Shown piece by piece: positions 15,245 to 23,871 of a stretch of 43,371 nucleotides of DNA. Numbering within the stretch: position 1 is the first letter of the stretch; each line of letters begins with the position of its first letter. Below the pieces are notes generated by a model, which saw only the letters and a program-made list of their open reading frames with translations, was not told where the DNA came from and searched no databases. The stretch comes from a virus. Made by a program: the position numbers and the translations under genes. The stretch covers positions 1 through 43,371 of IMG/VR virus record IMGVR_UViG_3300012008_000012; one strand, 5' to 3'.

Positions 15245-15932
15245 TGGGCTCGCCGTTCGATCTGCGGCGGTTCGCTCCGCCCGCGGAGACGACGTTCACG
15301 CTCTCGCGCGGCGGCGACCACGCCTACGCCGTCCGAGGAGACCCCGAGGTCGGCGACATCCTGACGATGTACAAGATCGAGAACGTCGTCAGAGGCATCG
15401 GCGAGGGCGACCCCGTCGAGGCACTCGTCGAGGGCAAGGCGCTGCTCCTGAAGATGATCCGCGAGTGCCAGCCCGCCGTGAAGGAGATCGAGGTTGGCCC
15501 GCAGGAGCTGATCGTCCTCTTCGCGCTGTTCGTGAAAGGCCCGACCGTCGCCGAGGCGGTCATGGCGTCGATCACGGCCTCGAACGCGGCTGAGGCGGAA
15601 GGGCACGGTCGCGGCGAAGACGAGCGCGCGCCGCAGGAAGACGACGATGAGAGCGAGGGCGGCGCCACGGTCGCCCCTTTACCGTCTCGGAAGCGTTCGT
15701 CCGGTCGATCCTCCAGCTCGGGAAAGCGCGCGGCTGGCCTGCCGGCTACTGGCACGGGTTGAGGTGGAGCGCGTTGTGTGCCCATCTCGCGTTCGAGTTC
15801 GAGCCTGCGCAGTCTGAGCCGTCCGGCGGCTCGCGTGCCCGTGTGGCCCCGCTGGCGCGGCCGGGCACGGCTGATCTGCGGCTCGTCGAATGGGCCGACG
15901 ACGGCGACGATCCGCTCGCCGGGGAGGTGTAG
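15244..15932 (+). CDS. Tail assembly chaperones, -1 frameshift fusion (gpG/gpGT type)
   Basis: The 0 frame (15244-15762) gives a 172-residue protein. A -1 shift at the heptamer CCCTTTA (15675-15681) switches to a frame coding for FTVSEAFVRSILQLGKARG-like sequence that ends at TAG 15930-15932. The heptamer is phased as C CCT TTA, the standard X XXY YYZ layout. After the site the 0 frame turns into low-complexity Ser/Lys sequence while the -1 frame stays Trp-rich and protein-like, so the longer product of about 229 residues is the meaningful one. Such proteins wrap the tape measure during tail assembly. Confidence 0.8.
15675..15681 (+). other. Programmed -1 frameshift heptamer CCCTTTA
   Basis: Canonical slippery sequence in the correct phase relative to the upstream frame (GCC CCT TTA), at the junction where coding sense moves to the -1 frame of the tail chaperones. 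Confidence 0.75.
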
Positions 15933-15935
15933 CCG

Positions 15936-18900
15936 ATGAGCGGTCCGCGCGTCGGCGTCACCTTTGACGGCTCCGCAGTCGGCGCTGTCACGGCGGCCCG
16001 TCAGACCGCCCTGGCGATCGACAAGGTCAAGGTTTCCGCCGCCGGGTCGAGCGCACCGCTGCGCGGCATGGAGCGCGATCTCGGCCGGGTTGAGCGTGGC
16101 GCGTTCGCCGGGTCGGGTGCGTTCCGTGGGATGGGCCGCTCGATCGCGTTCGCGTCCGGTGCGTTCCTCGGTGCCGCCGGGTTCGTCGCGGTGATCAAGT
16201 CGTCGATCGACGTCGTCCTCGCAGCGCAGACGGGGATCGCGAAGCTCGACCAGGCGATCGTGAACGCGCACGCCTCCGTCAAAGCCTTGACCCCGATCCT
16301 GGAGTCGCACGCCGCGGCCGCCCGCCTGCTCGGCTTCTCGGACGACCAGACCCGCGAGGCGGAGGCGAAACTCGTCACCGCGTTCGGCGCAACCAAGCAC
16401 GCGCTCGGCGAGGTGCAGGTCGCCGCCGACCTCGCGCGCGCCACGAACACCGACCTCGGCAGCGCGACAAAGCAGCTGATCCTGCTCCAGGAGGGCAACA
16501 TGCGCGCGGCGAAGCAGTTCGGTCTCGCGCTGCCTGACCTGACGGCGAAGGTGTGGGCGCAGAAGGCGGCCCAGGACGGCCTAACCGTCTCCCAGGAGAA
16601 GGGGAAGACGCTCTACGACGAGCTGCTGCCCAGGATCAAGGATCAGGCGAAGGCCCTGGCGGACACGCCGGCGGGGAAGATCAAGATCTTCCACGCGGAG
16701 GTGCAGCATTTGCAGGAGTCGATCGGGCAGGGACTGCTCCCCGTCGTCGACAAGTACCTGACCGAGGTCGATGCGTGGCTCGCGAAGTCGTCGAACCAGA
16801 AGAAGGTCACCGACGACGTGAAGAAGGTCGTCGGTGACCTCGCGGGGGCGCTGCATGACGCGAAGGACGCGACCGGGGCGGTGCTGAAGGTCGTGAACCC
16901 CGTCGTGCACGCGATGGGCGGCTGGAAGACCGTCATCGAGGATCTGATCGCGTTGAAGTTCGCGACGATGCTGACGGGCTGGACGGGCGGTCTGCGTGGC
17001 CTGATCGGGACAGAGGCGGCCGCCGGCGGCACCGGACTGCTCGGCGCGAACGCCGCTTCGGCCGGCCTGCTCGGCAAGCTGAAGATGCTCGGCGCGCTCG
17101 GCGCGATCGCGATCGCCATCGACTTGGTCATCAACGCGAAGGCCGTCGACAAGAAAGTCGCCGCGTTCCTGGACAGCCACGGTCTCGGCTTCCTCTCCGG
17201 CGACCAGAACAAGGCGTCCGCCTACCAGCAATACATGGCGCTGCCGGGCCAGCTCCGGAAGCTCACGCCGGCCCAGGTGTCGCAGCTTCCGGGCTCACCG
17301 CAGAGCACCGCCCCGGGCAACACCGCGAAGCAGCGGTCGATCGTCAACACCGCGGAGCAGCTCGGGCCCGCCTCGGGCGGTATCTACGTCACTGGCGGCA
17401 CGGGTGGCGGCGTTGTCGGCTCGACGACGGGCGGCAAGATCACGCTCGTCCCCGGCTTCGACTGCTCCGGCTACCTGTATGAGATCTACAAGAAAAACGG
17501 CGTGGACATTCCGCGCACGTCGGAGGCGCAGTTCAACGATCCACGCGCGCAGGATGTCACCGGCAACGAGCAGCCTGGCGACGGCGTCTACTTCGTCGGC
17601 TCCTCGGAGTACGCGCCGCCCGGCCACTGCGGCATCTACGTCGGCGGCGGCCAGTTCATCGAGTACTACCAATCCGGCAAGCCGGCCCGCGTCTCGCAGC
17701 TCTCTGGCTATCCGGGATACATGGGTGCACGCCGCTGGGTTCAGATCAAGCAGCAGGGCAGCGGTCTAGGCGCGGGCACCGGCACGCCGTTCGGGCCCGA
17801 CCTGACCAAGACGACGCACACGACGACGACCACCACGACGAAGCCGAAGAAGACACCGTGGGTCGGCATGACACAGTCGGCGCTCACCACCGCGCAAGGC
17901 TCGATCGCCGCAACCCTGAAGGGCCTCCCCGCCACCCTCGACCCCGAAGAGAAGAACGCCGTCGCGCATATCGAGGCGCTCCAGAGCAAGCTGCGCATCC
18001 ACATGACCCCCGCCGCCCTCGCCGCTGACCGCGTCGAGCTGACGAAATGGGGCAAGGTCTTGCACACGGAGATCACCGCGAACGCGAAGGTGATCGCAGC
18101 CGCCGCGGCCGAGGCGAAACAGGTCTTCGACCGGGCGCTCTCGCTCGACGTGTCGCACATCCTGCGCGACTTCGACCAGAACTACGCCGCCCAGATCAAG
18201 ACGTTCGACACCGAGACGAGCCGCAGCCTGAAGGACATGCAGACCGCGTTCTCGCGGCAGCAGGCCCTGTTCGACCGGGCAACCCAGCAGGGCCTCGCCG
18301 GGTTCGTTGTCGCGCAGACACCGGAGGAGAAGGCGCTCGCCGACTTCATCGCCGGCCGGGCCGCAACCGTGGCGACCGCAGCCGCAGCGCGGCGGACGAC
18401 CGACCTCGCAACACAGCAGGCGGCGCTCTCGACGATGCAGCAGGTCGGCGTCGGCGGAACCGACGCGACAGGAACGGTCGTCACGCAGGCGATGCTCGAC
18501 TCGGCCGTCGCGGCCGTCACCACAGCCCAGGACGCGATCAACCAGGCCAGCCTCGACACGCAGCAGGCCGGGCTGCAGGCCGCCGCCGATCTCTCGCGCA
18601 CCGCCGCCGACGCGAAGACGAGCGCCGACCAGCAGGCATACCAGGACTCCCGCGATCTCCAGAAGCAGGCGTTGCAGGACGCGGAGACCGACCGCGAGCA
18701 GGCCTACCAGGATCAGCGCGACGCACAGAAGATCGCGATGCAGAACGTCAACGACGACGCGAAGACCCTGCTGCAGCAGCACCTCGACGACCTCGGCACG
18801 TCGCTCGGGCAGCACCTAATCACTTGGCAGACCTACTTCGCCGAGCTCGCCAAGCTCGGCGTCGACACGTCCGGGTTCTCGGTCTCGCTTCCAGGCGGAC

Positions 18901-19211
18901 TCACCGTCCCCAGCGGAGTGATCGGCGGCGGCTTCGGCGGCGGCTTCGCGAAGGGGACAGGCGTAGGCGGCGTCCCCGGCCAGTACGTCGGCCGCGACGA
19001 CACCGTCCTGGCCCGCGTCACGCCCGGCGAGGACGTACTCACCCGCTCCGTGTCGCGGCAGCTCGAGGACTTCCTCGCTGGCGGCGGCACGAGTGGCGGG
19101 CCGGGCGTGACGATCGTGACCCTCAACGGGCGTGAGATCGCGCGGCAGACCGCGACGCCGATGAGCGCCGAGCAGGCCCGCCAGATCGGCTACACCATCC
19201 AGAGAGGCTGA
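15936..19211 (+). CDS. Tape measure protein with NlpC/P60 peptidase domain (1091 aa)
   Basis: The longest gene, placed after the tail chaperones; it sets tail length. Hydrophobic segments lie near residues 65-85 and in an Ala/Gly-rich region about 345-410. An NlpC/P60 cell-wall peptidase domain occupies roughly 465-605: catalytic Cys510 in DCSGY and His564 in GHCGIYVG. A Thr-rich linker follows (about 625-640). The last third is a long Gln/Asp-rich coiled coil (about 730-970). The embedded peptidase probably opens host peptidoglycan during DNA entry. The start, ATG 15936, has a GGGGAGG site 6-12 bases upstream. Confidence 0.88.
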   Translation: MSGPRVGVTFDGSAVGAVTAARQTALAIDKVKVSAAGSSAPLRGMERDLGRVERGAFAGSGAFRGMGRSIAFASGAFLGAAGFVAVIKSSIDVVLAAQTGIAKLDQAIVNAHASVKALTPILESHAAAARLLGFSDDQTREAEAKLVTAFGATKHALGEVQVAADLARATNTDLGSATKQLILLQEGNMRAAKQFGLALPDLTAKVWAQKAAQDGLTVSQEKGKTLYDELLPRIKDQAKALADTPAGKIKIFHAEVQHLQESIGQGLLPVVDKYLTEVDAWLAKSSNQKKVTDDVKKVVGDLAGALHDAKDATGAVLKVVNPVVHAMGGWKTVIEDLIALKFATMLTGWTGGLRGLIGTEAAAGGTGLLGANAASAGLLGKLKMLGALGAIAIAIDLVINAKAVDKKVAAFLDSHGLGFLSGDQNKASAYQQYMALPGQLRKLTPAQVSQLPGSPQSTAPGNTAKQRSIVNTAEQLGPASGGIYVTGGTGGGVVGSTTGGKITLVPGFDCSGYLYEIYKKNGVDIPRTSEAQFNDPRAQDVTGNEQPGDGVYFVGSSEYAPPGHCGIYVGGGQFIEYYQSGKPARVSQLSGYPGYMGARRWVQIKQQGSGLGAGTGTPFGPDLTKTTHTTTTTTTKPKKTPWVGMTQSALTTAQGSIAATLKGLPATLDPEEKNAVAHIEALQSKLRIHMTPAALAADRVELTKWGKVLHTEITANAKVIAAAAAEAKQVFDRALSLDVSHILRDFDQNYAAQIKTFDTETSRSLKDMQTAFSRQQALFDRATQQGLAGFVVAQTPEEKALADFIAGRAATVATAAAARRTTDLATQQAALSTMQQVGVGGTDATGTVVTQAMLDSAVAAVTTAQDAINQASLDTQQAGLQAAADLSRTAADAKTSADQQAYQDSRDLQKQALQDAETDREQAYQDQRDAQKIAMQNVNDDAKTLLQQHLDDLGTSLGQHLITWQTYFAELAKLGVDTSGFSVSLPGGLTVPSGVIGGGFGGGFAKGTGVGGVPGQYVGRDDTVLARVTPGEDVLTRSVSRQLEDFLAGGGTSGGPGVTIVTLNGREIARQTATPMSAEQARQIGYTIQRG

Positions 19212-19212
19212 C

Positions 19213-20988
19213 ATGGCCGCCGTCGCGCGAGCCGTCACGAACGGCTGGGTCTCCTGGGCCGCCTACAACATCGGCCTGCTCTCCTTCGACCACTCCACCT
19301 TCGACGGCTCCGACGTGTTCGGCGTCTCACCGTTGGACGCAAGCTTCGGCGGCACCTACGACGACGTGTCCGCGAAGATCGCCGGGGTCCACGTCACGCG
19401 CGGCCGCTCCAACAACCTCGACGTCGTCCTGGCCGGCTCCGCGAGCGTCGACCTGCGCGACCCGGACGGACTCTTCAACCCTGACAACGCGGGCGCGATC
19501 CGGAACCTCTGCACGAACCCCAGCTTCGAGACGAACCTGACCGGGTGGTCACGCATCTGGGGCGTCGAGACGCTGTCGCGGAGCATGGCCAACCAAGAGT
19601 TCGGGGCAGCCGCTCTCAGCGTTGGCATCGACGGGGCACATGGGTCAGAGGGTGTCTTCTACGACACCGGCAACAGCCTCTCTCCCGGTCTCACCTACAC
19701 GTTTTCGTGCTGGATCCTCAATCTCGGTGGGGGCGCCATCAACCTTCTTCTACGTGAGCTCACGAGCGGCGGCGCTACCGTCGGCAGCGACAGCGTAAGC
19801 GCCACAACGGTTGCGGCCTCGGGGGTATGGACCCGTCTGTCCGTTACCCGCACATTCGGGGCGACAGGCGTCCTCGCGCGCTGCTTCGTTACGAACCCGG
19901 CGCTGGAGGTAAAGACCTTCTACATCGACGGGGCGCAGCTCGAGCCGGCCGCCGCCGCAACCACTTACTGCGACGGCGACCAGGACAACTGCCGCTGGTC
20001 AGGTGTCGCGCACGCCTCCACCAGCATCTACGGCGGCCCGCTCTACGGCCAGCTCGAAGACCGCCTGCACCCCGTCAAGCTCGTCGACACGTTCGCAGGC
20101 ACCAGCTACGGCCTCTTCTACGGCTGGGTGCGCCGCTTCCACTGGGAGCCGCAAGGACGGCGCGGCATCACCCGCCTCGAATGCGTCGACCTCTTCTACT
20201 GGCTCGAACGCGCAAACCCCGTCATCGCGTCGACCGGCGCCACGACGACGGGCACGGCGATCGGGAAGATCCTCGACGCGGTCGGCGCGACGGACATTGC
20301 GATGCGCGACCTCGACGCGGGCGACTCGATCCCCGACTTCTCCGCCGACGGCACGCAGACCGGCCTCCAGCTGATCCAGAGACTGCTCGAGGCAGAGCGC
20401 GGCGTCTTCTTCATCGCCGGGTCAGGAAAGGCGACGTACCGATCAAGGACGGCGCGGTTGACGAAGACCTCCTCGACGACGATCACCGACAAGATGAGCG
20501 GCGCAGCACCCGGCGTCGACTGGGACCAGGCGTACACGCGGATCACCGTGCAACGCATCGACGCGACCGGGGCGGTCACCTACACCGCCACCGCATTCGA
20601 CAGCGCCGTCGTCGCGAAGGTCGGCTACAACGACATGCCGGCAATCCAGACGCCCTACCTCTCCTCGAACGCGCAGGCGGACGCGCTCGCCTCCTGGATC
20701 CTCTCCCAGAACGTCTCCCCGAAGCCACCGATGCGCGACTTCACTCTCGACAACAGGGAAGCCGCACAGCTCACCCAGATCCTCGCCCGCGAGCTCGTCG
20801 ACCGGATCACGGTGAACGCAGCTAGGGGCGGCACGAGCGGTGCCCACCATGTTGATTCGCTTGACCTCACCATCGACGGTGCGTCCGGCGCGCACACGGT
20901 GAACTGGCTCTTGTCGAAGGCGTCCCCGGTTATGCCCATCCAGTTCGACACCGCCCAGTTCGACGCTGGCTACCAGTTCGTCTATTGA
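19213..20988 (+). CDS. Tail hub / minor tail protein with carbohydrate-binding-like insert (591 aa)
   Basis: The N-terminal ~95 residues (VHVTRGRSNNLDVVL, ASVDLRDPDGLFNP) and the region after about 265 (LEDRLHPVKLVD, then LLEAERGVFFIAGSG) form a tail-hub-like scaffold. Between them, residues about 97-250 look like a CBM4/9-type beta sandwich (NLCTNPSFETNLTGW, YTFSCWILN, FYIDGAQLEPA). Such inserts bind cell-surface glycans, so this protein may contribute to adsorption. ATG 19213 lies one base after the tape-measure stop. Confidence 0.7.
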   Translation: MAAVARAVTNGWVSWAAYNIGLLSFDHSTFDGSDVFGVSPLDASFGGTYDDVSAKIAGVHVTRGRSNNLDVVLAGSASVDLRDPDGLFNPDNAGAIRNLCTNPSFETNLTGWSRIWGVETLSRSMANQEFGAAALSVGIDGAHGSEGVFYDTGNSLSPGLTYTFSCWILNLGGGAINLLLRELTSGGATVGSDSVSATTVAASGVWTRLSVTRTFGATGVLARCFVTNPALEVKTFYIDGAQLEPAAAATTYCDGDQDNCRWSGVAHASTSIYGGPLYGQLEDRLHPVKLVDTFAGTSYGLFYGWVRRFHWEPQGRRGITRLECVDLFYWLERANPVIASTGATTTGTAIGKILDAVGATDIAMRDLDAGDSIPDFSADGTQTGLQLIQRLLEAERGVFFIAGSGKATYRSRTARLTKTSSTTITDKMSGAAPGVDWDQAYTRITVQRIDATGAVTYTATAFDSAVVAKVGYNDMPAIQTPYLSSNAQADALASWILSQNVSPKPPMRDFTLDNREAAQLTQILARELVDRITVNAARGGTSGAHHVDSLDLTIDGASGAHTVNWLLSKASPVMPIQFDTAQFDAGYQFVY

Positions 20989-20998
20989 CCCGGCCGAG

Positions 20999-21008
20999 CC
21001 GAATCTAG
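20999..21008 (+). promoter_or_regulatory. Start-associated motif copy 9 (CCGAATCTAG)
   Basis: It ends 6 bases before ATG 21015, the largest spacing among the protein-coding copies. Confidence 0.7.
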
Positions 21009-21014
21009 ACGCAG

Positions 21015-21626
21015 ATGGCCGGCTACCTGACCCCGCCCGCAGTAGCTCCCGGGAACGTCCTCACGTCGGCGGCGTGGAACCTGATCCGCGACGACCTCGA
21101 CTTCGGGATGGTCCGCCCGATCGCCGACATCATCCTCGGCGCTTCGGCCGCGTCGATCGACTTCACGAGCATTCCGGCGACGTTCGCGCAGCTCCTCCTC
21201 GTCGCATATCTCCGTAGCGACAAGGCCGCCGTCACCTCCGACCTCATCACATGCCGCTTCAACAACGACAGCGGCGCCACCTACAGCTACCAGTCGCTGC
21301 AAGCACTCAATGCGGGCATCTCCGCCGCCGGCGCCGTCGCCGCCACCGCCCTTCTCCTCGGCACGATCCCAGCCGCGACCGCGCCCGCCAGCACGTTCGC
21401 GACCGTCGAGCTGCTGATCCCTCACTATGCCGGCGTAGCCAACTACAAGACCTGGAGCGGCCGGAACTTTCGTCGTCTCGGCGCGACCGCCGGAGATGTC
21501 GCCACTAACTGGCAGGGCGGCGAATGGTCGGCGAGCGCCGCCGTCAACCGGCTCACGCTGCTCGCGTCGGCGAGCAACCTCCTCACCGGCAGCCGCGCCA
21601 CCCTCTACGGGATGGGAGGCATCTAG
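21015..21626 (+). CDS. Putative tail fibre / minor tail protein (203 aa)
   Basis: Beta-rich protein with TSIPATFAQLLLVAYLRSD and RFNNDSGATYSYQ segments, a pattern common in small receptor-binding or tail-tip proteins of actinobacteriophages. No catalytic motif. Preceded by motif copy 9 and no Shine-Dalgarno. Confidence 0.6.
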   Translation: MAGYLTPPAVAPGNVLTSAAWNLIRDDLDFGMVRPIADIILGASAASIDFTSIPATFAQLLLVAYLRSDKAAVTSDLITCRFNNDSGATYSYQSLQALNAGISAAGAVAATALLLGTIPAATAPASTFATVELLIPHYAGVANYKTWSGRNFRRLGATAGDVATNWQGGEWSASAAVNRLTLLASASNLLTGSRATLYGMGGI

Positions 21627-21628
21627 CC

Positions 21629-22162
21629 ATGACGGACACACCGGTCAAGGTTGTTGTCGACTGCTCCGTCCCTGACCGAGACGCCGTGGCCGCGTACACC
21701 CAGGACCAGGTCGAGGCCGTCCTCAAGTCACGCACGGACGGGAAAATCACGAGTGAGGAAGCGGCAGCGAGCCTCGTTGCGCTCGCCGACCTCGCCGTTG
21801 GAGCCGCAGGGATCCCCGACCGCGTCACGGTCGTGCCGCTCGACGCCGACGAGCTCGCGCAACGCGACAAGGATCAGGCCGCTGCCGCTGCCGCTGCCGC
21901 GGCGCCGGCGACTCCCGCTGAGCTCGCGGCCGTACCGGCGGAGATGGTCGCCGCGAATCTCGCCGCCTCGTTCACGACGACCGACGAGGTAGCGACGGCC
22001 GCCGAGCAGCTCCACCTGGCGGCCAAGGCGGGGATCGCGAACTTCAAAGCTGACATCGGCGCCTGGAAAACGCTGACGGACGCGCAGAAACTCTCGCACG
22101 TCGAGGGCCTGATGCAGTCGATGGTCGGCGTGCTGCAGCACTTGACGGGCGACTACTCATAA
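21629..22162 (+). CDS. Hypothetical tail-region protein (177 aa)
   Basis: ATG 21629 has both a GGGAGG site 9 bases upstream and a partial motif (ATCTAG) ending 2 bases upstream. It is helical, with a run of nine Ala near residue 90 acting as a linker. It lies between the fibre-like protein and the endolysin. Function unknown. Confidence 0.55.
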   Translation: MTDTPVKVVVDCSVPDRDAVAAYTQDQVEAVLKSRTDGKITSEEAAASLVALADLAVGAAGIPDRVTVVPLDADELAQRDKDQAAAAAAAAAPATPAELAAVPAEMVAANLAASFTTTDEVATAAEQLHLAAKAGIANFKADIGAWKTLTDAQKLSHVEGLMQSMVGVLQHLTGDYS

Positions 22163-22214
22163 TCTGCCGCGGGAAGTAGCGGCTGCTCGCGTCGTCGTCG
22201 CCCTGAGTCAACTG

Positions 22215-22224
22215 CCGAATCTAG
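22215..22224 (+). promoter_or_regulatory. Start-associated motif copy 10 (CCGAATCTAG)
   Basis: It ends 3 bases before GTG 22228 of the endolysin and is the last copy in the genome; no copies occur in the early half. Confidence 0.75.
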
Positions 22225-22227
22225 AGC

Positions 22228-23007
22228 GTGTTGAACTCGCTCAAGAAGCTGGTCGGACGTGACGTGCGCAGCCTGATCGTGAAGCAGGCCCGCTGGGGTG
22301 TCGCGAACGAGCCGCGGATCCACTACCGCGAGGCGCGGCCGATGCCGCTTACCGCGACCCTGCCGTTGACGACGGACTGCTCGGGCTTCGTGACGCTCTG
22401 CTTCTTCCTGGCGGGTGCCCCTGACCCGAACGGCCTCAACTACAACGGGCAGGGCTACACCGGGACGCTTCTCGCGCACGGCCAGCACATCCCGCTCGCG
22501 GCCGTCAAGCCGGGCGACGCCGTCGTCTACGGGCCCGGCACGGGTTGGCACACCGCGCTCGTCGTCGAGGCAGGCCACGACCCGCTCACGGTGTCGCACG
22601 GCCAGGAGGCAGGCCCGCAGTATTGCCGTGTCTCGCAGGACGGCAGGCTGCCGCAGACGTATCTCAGGTTCCCGACGAACTCCCGCGAGGCCGCGAAGCA
22701 CGTCCCGCACGCGCCGCCGGTGAAGCCGAAGCAGCAGCCGCACCAGCCGAAGCCGCGCCCGAGGAAGCCCGCCCCGCCTCCCCCGGCCGCCACGAACTCG
22801 ACCTCGAAGGTGGGCGACCACGGCGACCGCGTCCGCACGCTGCAACGGCTCCTGAAGCACGCCGGGTTCCGGGTCACAGTGGACGGTGTCTTCGGGAAGG
22901 CGACCCTCGCGAGTGTGCGCGCGTTTCAGAAGCGGCACGGCCTCAAGGTTGATGGTCAGGCGGGGCCGCGGACGTGGGCGGCGCTCAACAAGGCCGCCGG
23001 ACAGTGA
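22228..23007 (+). CDS. Endolysin: NlpC/P60-like peptidase plus peptidoglycan-binding domain (259 aa)
   Basis: Cys51 in TTDCSGFVTLC and His108 in GWHTALVVEAG form the core of a papain-like NlpC/P60 amidase/endopeptidase that cuts peptidoglycan stem peptides. A Pro/Lys-rich linker spans about 160-190. Residues 195-255 are a PG_binding_1 domain (GDRVRTLQRLLKHAGF, VDGVFGKAT, VRAFQKRHGL). No signal peptide is seen, so export would depend on the holin encoded two genes later. Motif copy 10 precedes GTG 22228. Confidence 0.85.
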   Translation: MLNSLKKLVGRDVRSLIVKQARWGVANEPRIHYREARPMPLTATLPLTTDCSGFVTLCFFLAGAPDPNGLNYNGQGYTGTLLAHGQHIPLAAVKPGDAVVYGPGTGWHTALVVEAGHDPLTVSHGQEAGPQYCRVSQDGRLPQTYLRFPTNSREAAKHVPHAPPVKPKQQPHQPKPRPRKPAPPPPAATNSTSKVGDHGDRVRTLQRLLKHAGFRVTVDGVFGKATLASVRAFQKRHGLKVDGQAGPRTWAALNKAAGQ

Positions 23008-23564
23008 GCGCCGATCCTTCCCGCATTGGGACGTCGGCGAGCGACCCGACGCGGAACGTCATCGACCTCGTCTCGGCAGCCATCGTTCGCCAAGACGACC
23101 TCCGCGAGTCAGAGTCCCTCCACATCCGGGAGATCGTCGAACTTCGAGCCAGATACGACGGCGAGCTCCGCGAGGCCGAGACGGCGCGCATCGACGCTAT
23201 CCGCGCCGTCGACGTCGGAGCTGTGAACCGTGCGGCCGAAGTCGCAGCGACCCAGGCGACAACGCTCGCCGCCGCGGTCGCCACCTCGGCGGAGACGCTC
23301 AGAACGCAGGTGGCGGCAACCGCGACCGCCGGAGTCGTCGGGCTTGCCGCCGCGCTCGAGCCGATCCAGAAGGACATCTCCGAGCTTCGCCGCTACCAGT
23401 ACGAAGGCCAAGGCCAGAAGCAGCAGGGCATCGACTCTCGGGCTCTGCTCGCCGTCGCGGTCAGCCTCGTCGTGCTGGCCCTCCTCGGCGTCCAGACGTT
23501 CCGCCACCAGGCCGTCCCGAACATCGCGGTTTGTGTTCCGACCGCAGCCGTCCCCTGCCCCTAA
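23004..23564 (+). CDS. Coiled-coil membrane protein in lysis cassette (186 aa)
   Basis: GTG 23004 overlaps the endolysin stop by 4 bases. Residues about 25-140 are charged and Ala-rich coiled coil. A single transmembrane segment follows near 152-172 (ALLAVAVSLVVLALLGV), then a short C-terminal tail with Cys. Position suggests a lysis accessory such as a holin partner or spanin-like protein; this is inference. Confidence 0.6.
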   Translation: MSADPSRIGTSASDPTRNVIDLVSAAIVRQDDLRESESLHIREIVELRARYDGELREAETARIDAIRAVDVGAVNRAAEVAATQATTLAAAVATSAETLRTQVAATATAGVVGLAAALEPIQKDISELRRYQYEGQGQKQQGIDSRALLAVAVSLVVLALLGVQTFRHQAVPNIAVCVPTAAVPCP

Positions 23565-23575
23565 AGGAGACCACC

Positions 23576-23842
23576 ATGATGTCCACCCCCGACGTCACGG
23601 CCGTCCAGAAACTCGTCGCAGCGTTCACCGCCGTCCTCGCGACCGGCCTCGGCGTCGCAACCTCCTTCGGCGTCAACCTCACCGTCGACCAGGACACGAA
23701 GATCCTCGCCCTCTGGGCCGCCCTGGGCGGCTTCCTCGTCGTCGCGGACGCCGTCATCCGGCACGGCCGCTCCACCGGAACCACAACCCCGCCCGGCGCG
23801 ACCACGGCGCTCACCACGAAGAAACCGCCAGCGAAGCCCTAA
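23576..23842 (+). CDS. Putative holin (88 aa)
   Basis: Two hydrophobic segments (about residues 13-32 and 42-60) separated by a short polar loop, then a Thr/Pro/Lys-rich cytoplasmic tail: a class II holin layout. AAAGGAG upstream sits at good distance from ATG 23576 or 23579, a dual start of the kind known in holin genes. It would permeabilise the membrane to release the endolysin. Confidence 0.7.
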   Translation: MMSTPDVTAVQKLVAAFTAVLATGLGVATSFGVNLTVDQDTKILALWAALGGFLVVADAVIRHGRSTGTTTPPGATTALTTKKPPAKP

Positions 23843-23871
23843 AGGGCGAGCGCCATCAACGCGCGGCCTCT

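Noticed and set aside
22166-22183. Short GCCGC/GCGGC hairpin before the endolysin
   Set aside because: Only 5 bp with no T-run; expected often in such GC-rich DNA.
2222-22224. CGAAYCTAG as a Shine-Dalgarno variant
   Set aside because: Not complementary to the 16S rRNA 3' end, too close to the start codon, and one copy precedes a tRNA.
2222-22224. CGAAYCTAG as a conserved stop-codon context (TAG inside the motif)
   Set aside because: Only some upstream genes end on that TAG; in the protease gene the motif is read through in another frame.
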